Assembly: GCA_027037705.1 (NCBI GenBank)
Contig: JALVYZ010000341.1
Span: 1 to 23,582 of the forward strand
Direction: 5' to 3'
Length of the DNA stretch: 23,582 nucleotides
Source of the DNA: a bacterium
GTDB taxonomy: Bacteria > DYJV01 > JALVYZ01
The notes beneath the pieces were generated by a model. It was not told where the DNA came from and made no database searches. It was given only the letters and a program-made list of their open reading frames with translations. Position 1 is the stretch's first letter, and each line of letters begins with the position of its first letter. Below, in pieces: positions 17,137-23,582 of this stretch. The position numbers were made by a program, and so were the translations under genes.

Positions 17137-17152
17137 TGGCATCTTAGTTGCA
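17137..17152 (+). promoter_or_regulatory. Sigma-54 promoter for acyl-CoA dehydrogenase gene
   Basis: TGGCATCTTAGTTGCA matches the -24/-12 consensus TGGCAC-N5-TTGCW with one mismatch. The predicted start is near 17163, about 59 bp before the ATG at 17222, leaving room for the AAAGGAGG ribosome site. The rest of the 212-bp gap after tig shows no gene. Confidence 0.8.
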
Positions 17153-17221
17153 TAAGTTTTAAGTTGAATTGTCAAATAAAATATTAAATGAGAATTAAGA
17201 ATATATTAAAGGAGGAATAAG

Positions 17222-18379
17222 ATGGATTTTGAATTTAATGATGATCTTAAGATGTTGCAGAAAATGGTAAGAGATTTTGTTCAAAAAGAGATAGCACCAT
17301 ATGCTGATGAATGGGATGAAAACCATGTTTATCCAAGAGAAATAATTAAAAAGATGGGAGAGCTTGGACTTTTTGGATGTACAATCCCTGAAGAGTATGG
17401 TGGAAATGGAATGGGTTTTTTGGCTCAAATGATAATTACAGAAGAGCTTGCTTATGGTTCGAGTGGTTTAAGAATTGCTGTAAATTGTAATGGCTTAGGA
17501 AGTGCATTTGAAATTTATAAATTTGGGACAGAAGAAGCAAAACAGAAATATATTCCCAAATTACTATCAGGTGAATTATTAGGTGCTTTTGCTATTACAG
17601 AACCAAATTCTGGTTCTGATGTTATGAGTATGAAAACTACAATTGAAGATAAAGGTGATTATTTGGTTCTTAATGGTCAAAAAATGTGGATTTCTAATAT
17701 CCCAGCTGCTGATATTGCAATAGTCTATGGATATTACGATAGGTCAAAAAGAGGAAGAGGAATGGCTGCAGTTATAATGGAAATGAATAGTGAAGGTGTT
17801 ACAGTTGGAGAAATAGATAAATTAGGGACACGATCTTTCCCAGCTGGCGAAATATCAATGGATAATGTAAAAGTTCCAAAAGAGAATCTTCTCGGGAATT
17901 TAGGTGATGGAGCAAAAATATTATTTTCATCATTAAATCAAACAAGATTATCTGCAGCAGCAGGTGGAGTTGGTGTAGCTCAAGCTTGTTTAGATGTTGC
18001 AACTCAATATTGTAATGAGAGAGAGCAGTTTGGACAATTAATAGGTAAATTTCAGATGAATCAAGATATGATAGCTGAAATGAGTGTAGAAATTGAATGT
18101 GCAAGATTGTTAGTATATAAAGCTGCTTGGCAGAAAGATCAGGGAAATATTAATAATACAAGAGAAGTTGCTTTTGCTAAATATATGGCTGGAAGAACTG
18201 CTCAAAAAGCTTCTCATTACTGTATGAAAATTTTAAGTGCATATGGTTATTCAACAGAATATCCATCTGCAAGATTATACAGAGATGCAGTCCTTTATCA
18301 GATTGTTGAAGGAACTGAAAGTGTTATGAAATGGATAATTGCTGAAGATAAATTAGGATATAGAAAATTGAATAAATAA
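17222..18379 (+). CDS. Acyl-CoA dehydrogenase
   Basis: A 385-residue FAD flavoprotein of the acyl-CoA dehydrogenase family, oxidising an acyl-CoA and passing electrons to an electron-transfer flavoprotein. The FAD segment GAFAITEPNSGSD (121-133), WISN (156-159), KLGTRSFPAGEISMDNVKVP, NEREQFGQLIGKFQ and the catalytic-base motif IVEGTES (Glu363) are all present. The residue before the catalytic Glu is Val, where Tyr is common. It lacks the Glu/Arg pair typical of glutaryl-CoA dehydrogenase. It has its own sigma-54 promoter and an AAAGGAGG ribosome site, and lies next to the aromatic-acid genes, so a ring or dicarboxylic acyl-CoA (for example cyclohexanecarboxyl-CoA) is plausible, but a general fatty acyl-CoA substrate is equally possible. 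Confidence 0.93.
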   Translation: MDFEFNDDLKMLQKMVRDFVQKEIAPYADEWDENHVYPREIIKKMGELGLFGCTIPEEYGGNGMGFLAQMIITEELAYGSSGLRIAVNCNGLGSAFEIYKFGTEEAKQKYIPKLLSGELLGAFAITEPNSGSDVMSMKTTIEDKGDYLVLNGQKMWISNIPAADIAIVYGYYDRSKRGRGMAAVIMEMNSEGVTVGEIDKLGTRSFPAGEISMDNVKVPKENLLGNLGDGAKILFSSLNQTRLSAAAGGVGVAQACLDVATQYCNEREQFGQLIGKFQMNQDMIAEMSVEIECARLLVYKAAWQKDQGNINNTREVAFAKYMAGRTAQKASHYCMKILSAYGYSTEYPSARLYRDAVLYQIVEGTESVMKWIIAEDKLGYRKLNK

Positions 18380-18384
18380 ATTTT

Positions 18385-18417
18385 ACCCGAGCACCTAAAT
18401 AATTTAGGTGCTCGGGT
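18385..18417. terminator. Bidirectional hairpin terminator between convergent genes
   Basis: A perfect inverted repeat: ACCCGAGCACCTAAAT (18385-18400) and its complement (18402-18417), with a one-base centre, so the real loop is an A/T-rich few bases. It sits between the ends of the acyl-CoA dehydrogenase (18379) and the regulator (18454), so it can end both transcripts. Uridine runs on either side are weak. Confidence 0.85.
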
Positions 18418-18453
18418 GTATTAAAAAATATACATTGTAAAGTAGAAATTTTT

Positions 18454-20142
18454 CTATATTTTAATTTTATATTTATTTAATTTTTTATGTAAACCAGTTC
18501 TATGAATTCCTAATAATTTTGCAGTCTTAGTTTTATTCCCTTTTGTTAATTTTAAAACTTTTATTATTATTTCCTTTTCTTTTTCTTCAAGTTCTTCTTT
18601 TAAACTTTTTACAGAATTTTCATCTTTATAATCTTCCTCTGTGTCATTTAATTCTAAAGTAATTTTAGGTTGTTCAATATATTCTGGAATATTTTCTATA
18701 CTTTCCAAAATATATGTTGGCAATGAAGAAGGTAATAAAATTTCCCCCTCTGTTCTGTAAACAGAAAGTTCAATAACATTTTTAAGCTCTCTTATGTTTC
18801 CAGGCCAGGAGTAGGCTTTTAAAATTTTAATATATTCTTTGCTAATCTCTTTTACATTTGTATCTTGTGCTATTAAAGAGAGAAAATGATAAGCAAATTT
18901 TTCGATATCTTCTTTTCTTTCTCTTAAAGGTGGTATCTTTATTGGAACAGCATAAATCCTATAATAAAGGTCTTCTCTAAATTGATTTTTTTCAACCATT
19001 TCTTTTAAATTTTTATTTGTAGCACATATTAATCTAAAGTCGACTTTTTTAGGCGTAGATTTTCCAAGTCTTTCAACTTCTTTTTCCTGAAGAACTCTTA
19101 ATAATTTAGCTTGTAGACTTAAAGGAAGGTCACCAATTTCATCTAAAAATATTGTTCCTTTATGGGCTAATTCGAATTTTCCAGGTTTACCACTCCTTAA
19201 TGCGCCAGTAAATGCTCCTTCTGAATATCCAAATAATTCACTTTCAGCAAGTTCTGCGGGAATAGAGGCACAATTTACTTTAACAAAAGGTCCATTTCTT
19301 CTCTGGCTTTCGAGGTGTATTGCATGAGCAAATAATTCTTTTCCTGTACCACTTTCACCTAAAAGTATAACTGTTGAATCTGTAGGAGCTATTTTTCTTG
19401 CAAATCTTTTTGCCTCCAAGAAATTTGGTGAGCTTCCAACCATATCATCAAAAGTATATTTTGCTTCATGGAGACTTGCTATATGATTTTTATATTTTTT
19501 AACTTCATTTTGAAGTTTGTTATATTCTCTTAAAAGCTCTTCTATTTCCCGTGTATTTCTAAAAATTATTTTACCTATTGCACCATAAACTTTATTCTTA
19601 TAAAGGACAGGAATTCTTGAAATAATTCTATTCTCTCCATTGATTTTTAGTAATTTACCTATTTCTTCTTTTCCCGTTTTAGCAGTTAAATGTAGGCCTG
19701 AGTTTGGTATAATTTCAGTGATATGTTTATTTTTAAAATCTTTTAATTTAATGTTAAAAAATCTTTGATTTAATGCATTAATATATTTAATTCTTCCATC
19801 TTTATCAACTAATATAACTCCTTCGTAAGGATTATTTATTAAAGTATGGAGAGATAAAACTCCTTCTATTGAAGAAAAAAGCTCTGATACTATCTCATTT
19901 TTTACAAAATCAATAACAAAACATATTTTATAGTCTTCATTAAAGAAACACTTTATATAAAATTTTATACCTCTCTCATCATAGAATCTGGTTTTTCCAT
20001 TGAAGACATATTGTATAATTTCTTCTTCGTTATCTTCAAAAATCTCTCTAAAATTAATATTTTTAAAAATAACATTATCTTTTTTAATAATAATTGCTGG
20101 TATTTTTATATAATCTAAAATAGATTTCAGTGTTTCAATCAT
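18454..20142 (-). CDS. PAS-AAA+-Fis sigma-54-dependent activator
   Basis: A 562-residue enhancer-binding protein. Residues 1-90 form an unassigned sensor-like domain, 95-195 a PAS domain ([19 protein letters not shown]), and 198-222 a coiled linker. The AAA+ domain has Walker A GESGTGKE (262-269), GAFTGA (309-314), Walker B FLDE (332-335) and [11 protein letters not shown]. The C-terminus is a Fis-type helix-turn-helix ([19 protein letters not shown]). An AGGAG ribosome site supports the ATG. It is divergent from the glutaryl-CoA-dehydrogenase-like gene and convergent with the acyl-CoA dehydrogenase gene; three sigma-54 promoters lie nearby, so it very likely activates this catabolic region in response to a pathway metabolite sensed by its N-terminal domains. 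The ligand is unknown. Confidence 0.94.
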   Translation of the reverse strand: MIETLKSILDYIKIPAIIIKKDNVIFKNINFREIFEDNEEEIIQYVFNGKTRFYDERGIKFYIKCFFNEDYKICFVIDFVKNEIVSELFSSIEGVLSLHTLINNPYEGVILVDKDGRIKYINALNQRFFNIKLKDFKNKHITEIIPNSGLHLTAKTGKEEIGKLLKINGENRIISRIPVLYKNKVYGAIGKIIFRNTREIEELLREYNKLQNEVKKYKNHIASLHEAKYTFDDMVGSSPNFLEAKRFARKIAPTDSTVILLGESGTGKELFAHAIHLESQRRNGPFVKVNCASIPAELAESELFGYSEGAFTGALRSGKPGKFELAHKGTIFLDEIGDLPLSLQAKLLRVLQEKEVERLGKSTPKKVDFRLICATNKNLKEMVEKNQFREDLYYRIYAVPIKIPPLRERKEDIEKFAYHFLSLIAQDTNVKEISKEYIKILKAYSWPGNIRELKNVIELSVYRTEGEILLPSSLPTYILESIENIPEYIEQPKITLELNDTEEDYKDENSVKSLKEELEEKEKEIIIKVLKLTKGNKTKTAKLLGIHRTGLHKKLNKYKIKI

Positions 20143-20197
20143 TGTTTCACTCCTGAAGATTATTTACTACAATTTTTTTAAAAAAGCAATTTTTTTA

Positions 20198-20213
20198 TGG
20201 CATATATATTGCA
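20198..20213 (+). promoter_or_regulatory. Sigma-54 promoter, predicted start 2 nt before ATG
   Basis: TGGCATATATATTGCA fits the -24/-12 consensus with correct 5-bp spacing. With the C of the -12 GC at 20212, +1 falls near 20224; the ATG is at 20226. No Shine-Dalgarno lies between. It shares its sequence, including a preceding T run and ATGG, with the promoter at 21511. Confidence 0.85.
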
Positions 20214-20225
20214 AAACCATATTAC

Positions 20226-21392
20226 ATGCAAGATTATCTCATTGATTATATTAATCTTGATACCCTTTTAAAAGAAGATGAAATAAAGTTAAGAAATTAT
20301 GTAAGAGAATTTGTCCAAAAAGAGATAAATCCTGTCATTGATCAACATTATGTTAACGGTACATTCCCATTAGATCTTGTTAAAGAACTTGGAAAACAAA
20401 AGTTTATAGGTTCATTTATTAATGGTTATTCATGTGCAGGATTAAATGCAGTGAAGCATGGGATAATCTGTCAAGAGATAGAAAGAGGAGATGGAGGTAT
20501 TCGTAGTTTCTTAACAACTCAAGATTGTCTTTCTATGTTTGCGATTTATAAGTATGGAAATGATGTCCAAAAAAATAAATATTTGCCTAAAATGGCTAAA
20601 GGTGAACTCATTGGATGTTTTGGGCTTGTGGAGGAAAAAGCCACAAGCAATCCAATGCAAATGACCACTACAGCAATAAAAGATGGTAATAAATGGATTA
20701 TTAATGGCAAAAAGAAGTGGATAACCAATGCTGCAATTTCTGATATTTGTATTTTATGGGCAAAAACAAATGATGGGATAAAAGGTTTTATTGTTGAAAT
20801 GGATAAAGATGGAATTGAAATAGATAGAATAAATAGCAATATTTCACTACGTTCATTTATTACAGCAGGAATTTCTTTTAAAGATGTGGTTATTGATGAT
20901 TCAGATAGGCTTCCATTTGCTAATGGATTAAAAGCACCATTGGCATGCTTAACAGAAATAAGATATGGAATGGCATGGGGGGCGATTGGTGCAGCAATAG
21001 AATGTTATAACTTAGCTTTAAATTTTTCGAAAGAAGAAATTCTTTTTGGTAGACCTGTCGCTTCAAGTCAGCTTGTCCAGAGAAAACTTGTTAATATGCT
21101 TACTGAGATAACAAAAGCTAAAGCTATTACAATTCAAGTAGGCAGAGAAAAGGAAAAAGGTAAAAATTTCAGACATGAAATGGTTTCAATGGTAGCTTTA
21201 AATAATTTAACAAAAGCACTTGATATAGCAAGAGAAGCAAAAGAAATTTATGGTATTAATGGAATTTCTGTAGAGTCCAAAATTATCAGGCATCTTTTAA
21301 ATTTAGAATCAATAAATGCTTATGAAGGAATAAATGATATTTATATTTTGATTATTGGAAGAGATATTACAGGATTTCAAGCATTTTTCTGA
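20226..21392 (+). CDS. Glutaryl-CoA dehydrogenase-like flavoprotein
   Basis: A 388-residue protein closest to glutaryl-CoA dehydrogenase (GCDH), which converts glutaryl-CoA to crotonyl-CoA and CO2. Family hallmarks: INLDTLLKEDE start, Glu86 and Arg93 (IERGDGGIR) matching human Glu87/Arg94, EIRYGMAWGAIGAA, FGRPVASSQLVQRKLVNMLTEI and NLESINAYEGINDIY with catalytic Glu367 preceded by Tyr366, the residue of decarboxylating forms. Odd points: the FAD loop usually GLTEPxxGSDP reads GLVEEKATSNP (133-143), and YEGT is YEGI. So it may be a working enzyme with altered flavin contacts or a specialised relative. The start has no ribosome site and lies 2 nt after the predicted sigma-54 start; no other in-frame start lies near. 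The next gene is 161 bp downstream with its own sigma-54 promoter. Confidence 0.85.
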   Translation: MQDYLIDYINLDTLLKEDEIKLRNYVREFVQKEINPVIDQHYVNGTFPLDLVKELGKQKFIGSFINGYSCAGLNAVKHGIICQEIERGDGGIRSFLTTQDCLSMFAIYKYGNDVQKNKYLPKMAKGELIGCFGLVEEKATSNPMQMTTTAIKDGNKWIINGKKKWITNAAISDICILWAKTNDGIKGFIVEMDKDGIEIDRINSNISLRSFITAGISFKDVVIDDSDRLPFANGLKAPLACLTEIRYGMAWGAIGAAIECYNLALNFSKEEILFGRPVASSQLVQRKLVNMLTEITKAKAITIQVGREKEKGKNFRHEMVSMVALNNLTKALDIAREAKEIYGINGISVESKIIRHLLNLESINAYEGINDIYILIIGRDITGFQAFF

Positions 21393-21461
21393 TGATTTTT
21401 TTATACATCTTTATGTAGATTAAATAATACAAAAAACTGAGTATAAAATTATATACATCAA

Positions 21462-21485
21462 GGTTTGTTAAAAATCGTACAAACC
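21462..21485. promoter_or_regulatory. Inverted repeat, candidate activator (enhancer) site
   Basis: GGTTTGT (21462-21468), 10 bp, ACAAACC (21479-21485), a perfect 7-bp dyad centred about 63 bp before the predicted start of the SDR sigma-54 promoter. It fits the dyad shape of an enhancer-binding-protein site. No T run follows, so a terminator role is less likely. The same dyad was not found before the other two promoters. Confidence 0.4.
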
Positions 21486-21510
21486 TAAAGGGTTTATACA
21501 GTATTTTTTA

Positions 21511-21526
21511 TGGCATATACATTGCA
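21511..21526 (+). promoter_or_regulatory. Sigma-54 promoter for SDR-dch-had operon
   Basis: TGGCATATACATTGCA, near-identical to the promoter at 20198. Predicted start about 21537, just ahead of an AAAAGGAGGT ribosome site and the SDR ATG at 21554. It probably drives the SDR, hydratase and dehydrogenase genes together. Confidence 0.87.
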
Positions 21527-21553
21527 TAACTTATCACGAAAAAGGAGGTAGAA

Positions 21554-22300
21554 ATGTTAACACTTGGAGGAAAAGTTGCAATTGTAACAGGAGGAACAAG
21601 GGGTATAGGTAGAGCAATTGTTGAAACATTATTAAAATTAGGTGCGAAAGTAGCTTTAAATTACAGGAAAAGTTCAAAAGAAGCAGAAGAAATTATGGCA
21701 AAGTATAATAATGAAGAAAAAAATGTAATAGCTATTCAGGCAGATGTTTCAGATTATAATAGAGCTCAAGAATTTGTAAAACAGGTTATAGAGGAATTTG
21801 GGAAAGTGGACATTCTTATAACAAACGCAGGGGTTAATATGGACGGTGTTGTATGGAAAATGACAGAAGAGCAATGGGATAAAGTTATTGCAATAGATTT
21901 AAAAGGAACTTTCAATTATATTAGAGCTGTTGCTCCATATATGAGAGAACAAAAATATGGTAGAATTATTACAATTACATCAATAAATGGTTTAAGAGGA
22001 AAGTTTGGACAAACTAATTATTCTGCGGCAAAAGCAGGGGTTATTGGATTAACTAAAGCTACTGCAAAAGATTTAGGTAAGTATGGAATAACTGCAAATT
22101 CAGTTGCACCTGGATTTATATTAACAGAAATGGGTGAGTCAATGCCTGAAGAATTTAAACAACTTGCAATTAATGAAAGTGCATTAAAAAAAGCTGGCAA
22201 GCCAGAAGATATTGCTAATTTAGTTGCATTTTTGGCTTCAGATTTAGCTGGACATATAACAGGTGAAGTTATTAAAGTAGATGGAGGGCAGTATATTTAG
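21554..22300 (+). CDS. Short-chain dehydrogenase/reductase (FabG/BadH-like)
   Basis: A 248-residue SDR that oxidises or reduces a hydroxyacyl thioester with NAD(P). Motifs: TGGTRGIG (12-19), NAG (91-93), catalytic Ser143, Tyr156 and Lys160 (YSAAK), and PGFILTEM. The fourth catalytic residue, normally Asn in VNLKG, is Asp115 (IDLKG). It resembles FabG, but its placement under a sigma-54 promoter with dch and had favours a CoA-thioester role such as 3-hydroxyacyl-CoA or 2-hydroxycyclohexanecarboxyl-CoA dehydrogenase in aromatic acid breakdown. Substrate is inference. A strong AAAGGAGGT ribosome site supports the start. Repeat island C follows its stop. Confidence 0.92.
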   Translation: MLTLGGKVAIVTGGTRGIGRAIVETLLKLGAKVALNYRKSSKEAEEIMAKYNNEEKNVIAIQADVSDYNRAQEFVKQVIEEFGKVDILITNAGVNMDGVVWKMTEEQWDKVIAIDLKGTFNYIRAVAPYMREQKYGRIITITSINGLRGKFGQTNYSAAKAGVIGLTKATAKDLGKYGITANSVAPGFILTEMGESMPEEFKQLAINESALKKAGKPEDIANLVAFLASDLAGHITGEVIKVDGGQYI

Positions 22301-22301
22301 T

Positions 22302-22382
22302 CTGGAGTGCGGAGTTGGGAGTCGAGAGTGATTTAATGAAAAATTCAAAAATAACACCAACACTATCACTATCACTAACACT
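22302..22382 (+). repeat. Short-tandem-repeat island C (SDR-dch gap)
   Basis: Directly after the SDR stop come heptamers GGAGTGC GGAGTTG GGAGTCG AGAGTGA (22304-22331), a short AT spacer with TTTAATGAA, then hexamers AACACC AACACT ATCACT ATCACT AACACT (22353-22382). A ribosome site AAAGGAGG and the dch ATG follow. It is a shortened version of islands A and B, with the same order of modules. Confidence 0.85.
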
Positions 22383-22403
22383 TTAACATAAAAGGAGGCA
22401 AAT

Positions 22404-23174
22404 ATGGCATATAAATTTATAAAAACTGAAGTAAAAGATAACGTAGGATATCTCATTATTAATAAACCCCCTTATAATGTTCTTGATATACCAACAATGA
22501 AAGAGATGAATGAGGCTCTTGATGAATTTAAAGATAGGGATGATTTGAATGTACTTGTTTTAACAGCAGAAGGAGATAAAGCTTTTTCAGCTGGTGTTGA
22601 TGTAGCAGACCACACAGAAGATAAAGTGGATGAGATGATTGAAGTTTTCCACGGAATTTTCAAGAGATTAAATGAAATTCCATATATAACAATAGCTGCT
22701 GTAAAAGGTGCTGCTCTTGGTGGTGGATGTGAAGTTGCAATTTTTTGTGATATGATTTTTGCTGCAGATAATATAAAAATTGGTCAACCTGAGATTCAGC
22801 TTGCAGTCTTTCCCCCAATAGCACTTTTAGTGTTGCCTAAAATTATTCCTACTAAAAAAGCTTTTGAAATGATTCTTGGTGGAGGAACTTTTAGGGCAGA
22901 AGAAGCATTAAATATTGGACTTGTTAATAAAATTGTAGAATTAGATAAATTTGATGAAGAATTAAATAATTTCTTAAAGCAATTTTCAAAATTAAGTAGA
23001 AGTGCTCTCAAAGTAACTAAGAAAGCGTTTAGAAAAGTGGGATTATTGGAGTTTGAAAAGGGATTACCTTTGATTGAAGATATTTATCTAAATGAACTGA
23101 TGAAGCTTGAAGATGCTCATGAAGGTTTAACATCATTTTTAGAAAAAAGAAAACCAGTTTGGAAGCATAAATAA
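22404..23174 (+). CDS. dch: Cyclohexa-1,5-diene-1-carbonyl-CoA hydratase
   Basis: A 256-residue enoyl-CoA hydratase family protein with the hallmarks of dienoyl-CoA hydratase (Dch/BamR) of the benzoyl-CoA pathway: PPYNVLDIPTMKEMNEALDEF, FSAGVDVADHTEDKV (61-75) instead of the usual FSAGADIxE, GAALGGGCEVAIFCDM (102-117) for the oxyanion hole, and IGQPEIQLAVFPP (126-138). It adds water to the cyclic dienoyl-CoA to give 6-hydroxycyclohex-1-ene-1-carbonyl-CoA. The next gene encodes the dehydrogenase for that product, which strongly supports the call. A GGAGG ribosome site precedes the ATG. Confidence 0.9.
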   Translation: MAYKFIKTEVKDNVGYLIINKPPYNVLDIPTMKEMNEALDEFKDRDDLNVLVLTAEGDKAFSAGVDVADHTEDKVDEMIEVFHGIFKRLNEIPYITIAAVKGAALGGGCEVAIFCDMIFAADNIKIGQPEIQLAVFPPIALLVLPKIIPTKKAFEMILGGGTFRAEEALNIGLVNKIVELDKFDEELNNFLKQFSKLSRSALKVTKKAFRKVGLLEFEKGLPLIEDIYLNELMKLEDAHEGLTSFLEKRKPVWKHK

Positions 23175-23181
23175 CCTGTCA

Positions 23182-23370
23182 GGAGTCTGGAGTGTGGAGT
23201 GCGGAGTCGGGAGTTATTTAATAATGAACAGTGAATAGTGAAAAATGAACAATGAATAACAACAAATAACTACTAATAACTTAATTACAATTAATAACTA
23301 TGAATTACAAAAAAATAACACTAACACCAATAATTAATAATTTAAAATTCAAAATCCAAAATTTAAAATT
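23182..23370 (+). repeat. Short-tandem-repeat island A (dch-had gap)
   Basis: The 218-bp gap holds, in order, five GGAGTNN heptamers (23182-23216), five AATGAAN/AGTGAAN heptamers (23223-23257), an AATAACT-type block (23262-23313), two AACACY hexamers (AACACT AACACC, about 23317-23328), and four TAAAATT/CAAAATY heptamers (23343-23370). The had ribosome site GGAGG follows. No coding frame is convincing. Confidence 0.87.
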
Positions 23371-23392
23371 ATTAAAAAAATGGAGGTAAATC

Positions 23393-23582
23393 ATGAGTTG
23401 TGGAAAAGAGCATAAAGTACCAGATAAAATTAAAACCTGGCAGATGGTTGAGCCTGGAAAGTTAGAATTAACAGAAATACCTGTTCCAGAATTGGGAGAT
23501 AATGATGTTTTAGTTGAAATCGCTGGTTGTGGTGTATGTCATACAGATCTTGGTTATTTTTATGATGGAGTCCCTACAGTTA
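23393..23582 (+). CDS. had: 6-hydroxycyclohex-1-ene-1-carbonyl-CoA dehydrogenase, N-terminal part
   Basis: The first 63 residues of a zinc-dependent medium-chain alcohol dehydrogenase, cut by the window edge. The segment WQMVEPGKLELTEIPVPELG and AGCGVCHTDLGYFYDGV (44-60), with Cys49 as the expected catalytic zinc ligand, match the Had/BamQ enzyme that oxidises the product of Dch to the 6-oxo compound. Starting at the ATG at 23393 is supported by a GGAGG ribosome site. The Cys-rich N-terminus MSCGK and the placement right after dch add support. Only a quarter of the protein is visible. Confidence 0.82.
   Translation, partial: MSCGKEHKVPDKIKTWQMVEPGKLELTEIPVPELGDNDVLVEIAGCGVCHTDLGYFYDGVPTV

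Noticed and set aside
20131-20149. Direct repeat TGTTTCA twice with 12-bp spacing as an autoregulatory operator
   Set aside because: It overlaps the start codon region of the regulator, is short, and does not recur near the other sigma-54 promoters.
21462-21485. Rho-independent terminator after the glutaryl-CoA-dehydrogenase-like gene
   Set aside because: Only 7 bp of stem, a 10-base loop and no T run on the 3' side; an activator site fits better.
22244-22456. Minus-strand open frame over the SDR-dch gap
   Set aside because: It runs antisense through the ends of two solid genes and translates the repeat island; no family features.
23182-23370. CRISPR array in the repeat-rich gap
   Set aside because: The units are only 6-7 bp, vary in sequence, and have no unique spacers of constant length.

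Overview
The window is AT-rich and densely coded. It looks like the chromosome of a Gram-negative anaerobe with an outer membrane: it carries an LptE-type LPS-assembly lipoprotein, MlaA and MlaC. Respiration is suggested by a tetraheme cytochrome / ferredoxin / NrfD module, and anaerobic aromatic catabolism by genes of the lower benzoyl-CoA pathway. The gene mix recalls Desulfobacterota or low-GC Deferribacterota-like lineages, but I cannot fix the taxon from sequence alone. There are no rRNA, tRNA, IS or CRISPR elements.

Layout. (1) 1-1779, minus strand: membrane-anchored tetraheme cytochrome c, Tat-exported [4Fe-4S] protein and NrfD-type membrane subunit (cut by the window edge), tightly overlapped. 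In front lies a striking fourfold 11-bp direct repeat resembling a PhoP/PhoB-class operator. (2) 1874-6320, minus strand: an RND (MMPL) transporter, MlaC and MlaA form one operon, with LptE upstream, so this is an envelope-lipid block. (3) 6404-12308, plus strand: IscU-like scaffold, Pgi, STAS protein, a sigma-54 activator with a degenerate receiver, and a large secreted TPR protein. (4) 12305-17009, minus strand: tig-clpP-ilvN-ilvC-psd-leuD, a housekeeping and amino-acid operon in unusual order, interrupted by a short-repeat island. (5) 17137-23582: a catabolic region with an acyl-CoA dehydrogenase, a sigma-54 activator (opposite strand), a glutaryl-CoA-dehydrogenase-like protein, an SDR, cyclohexa-1,5-diene-1-carbonyl-CoA hydratase, and the start of 6-hydroxycyclohex-1-ene-1-carbonyl-CoA dehydrogenase.

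How it works together. Three good sigma-54 -24/-12 promoters precede the three catabolic transcription units, and a PAS/AAA+/Fis-type sigma-54 activator sits among them, so this reads as a sigma-54 regulon for aromatic acid breakdown. The hydratase and dehydrogenase act on the dienoyl-CoA made from benzoyl-CoA; the glutaryl-CoA-dehydrogenase-like protein would act further down, giving crotonyl-CoA.

Most unusual points: three related islands of 6-7-bp short tandem repeats, all in the same orientation relative to transcription and all between genes of one operon; a sigma-54 promoter whose predicted start lies only 2 nt before the ATG (leaderless candidate), with a second leaderless candidate at the IscU-like gene; the phased 11-bp repeats before the cytochrome operon; and an Mla system in which an RND pump sits where the ABC transporter is usually found.
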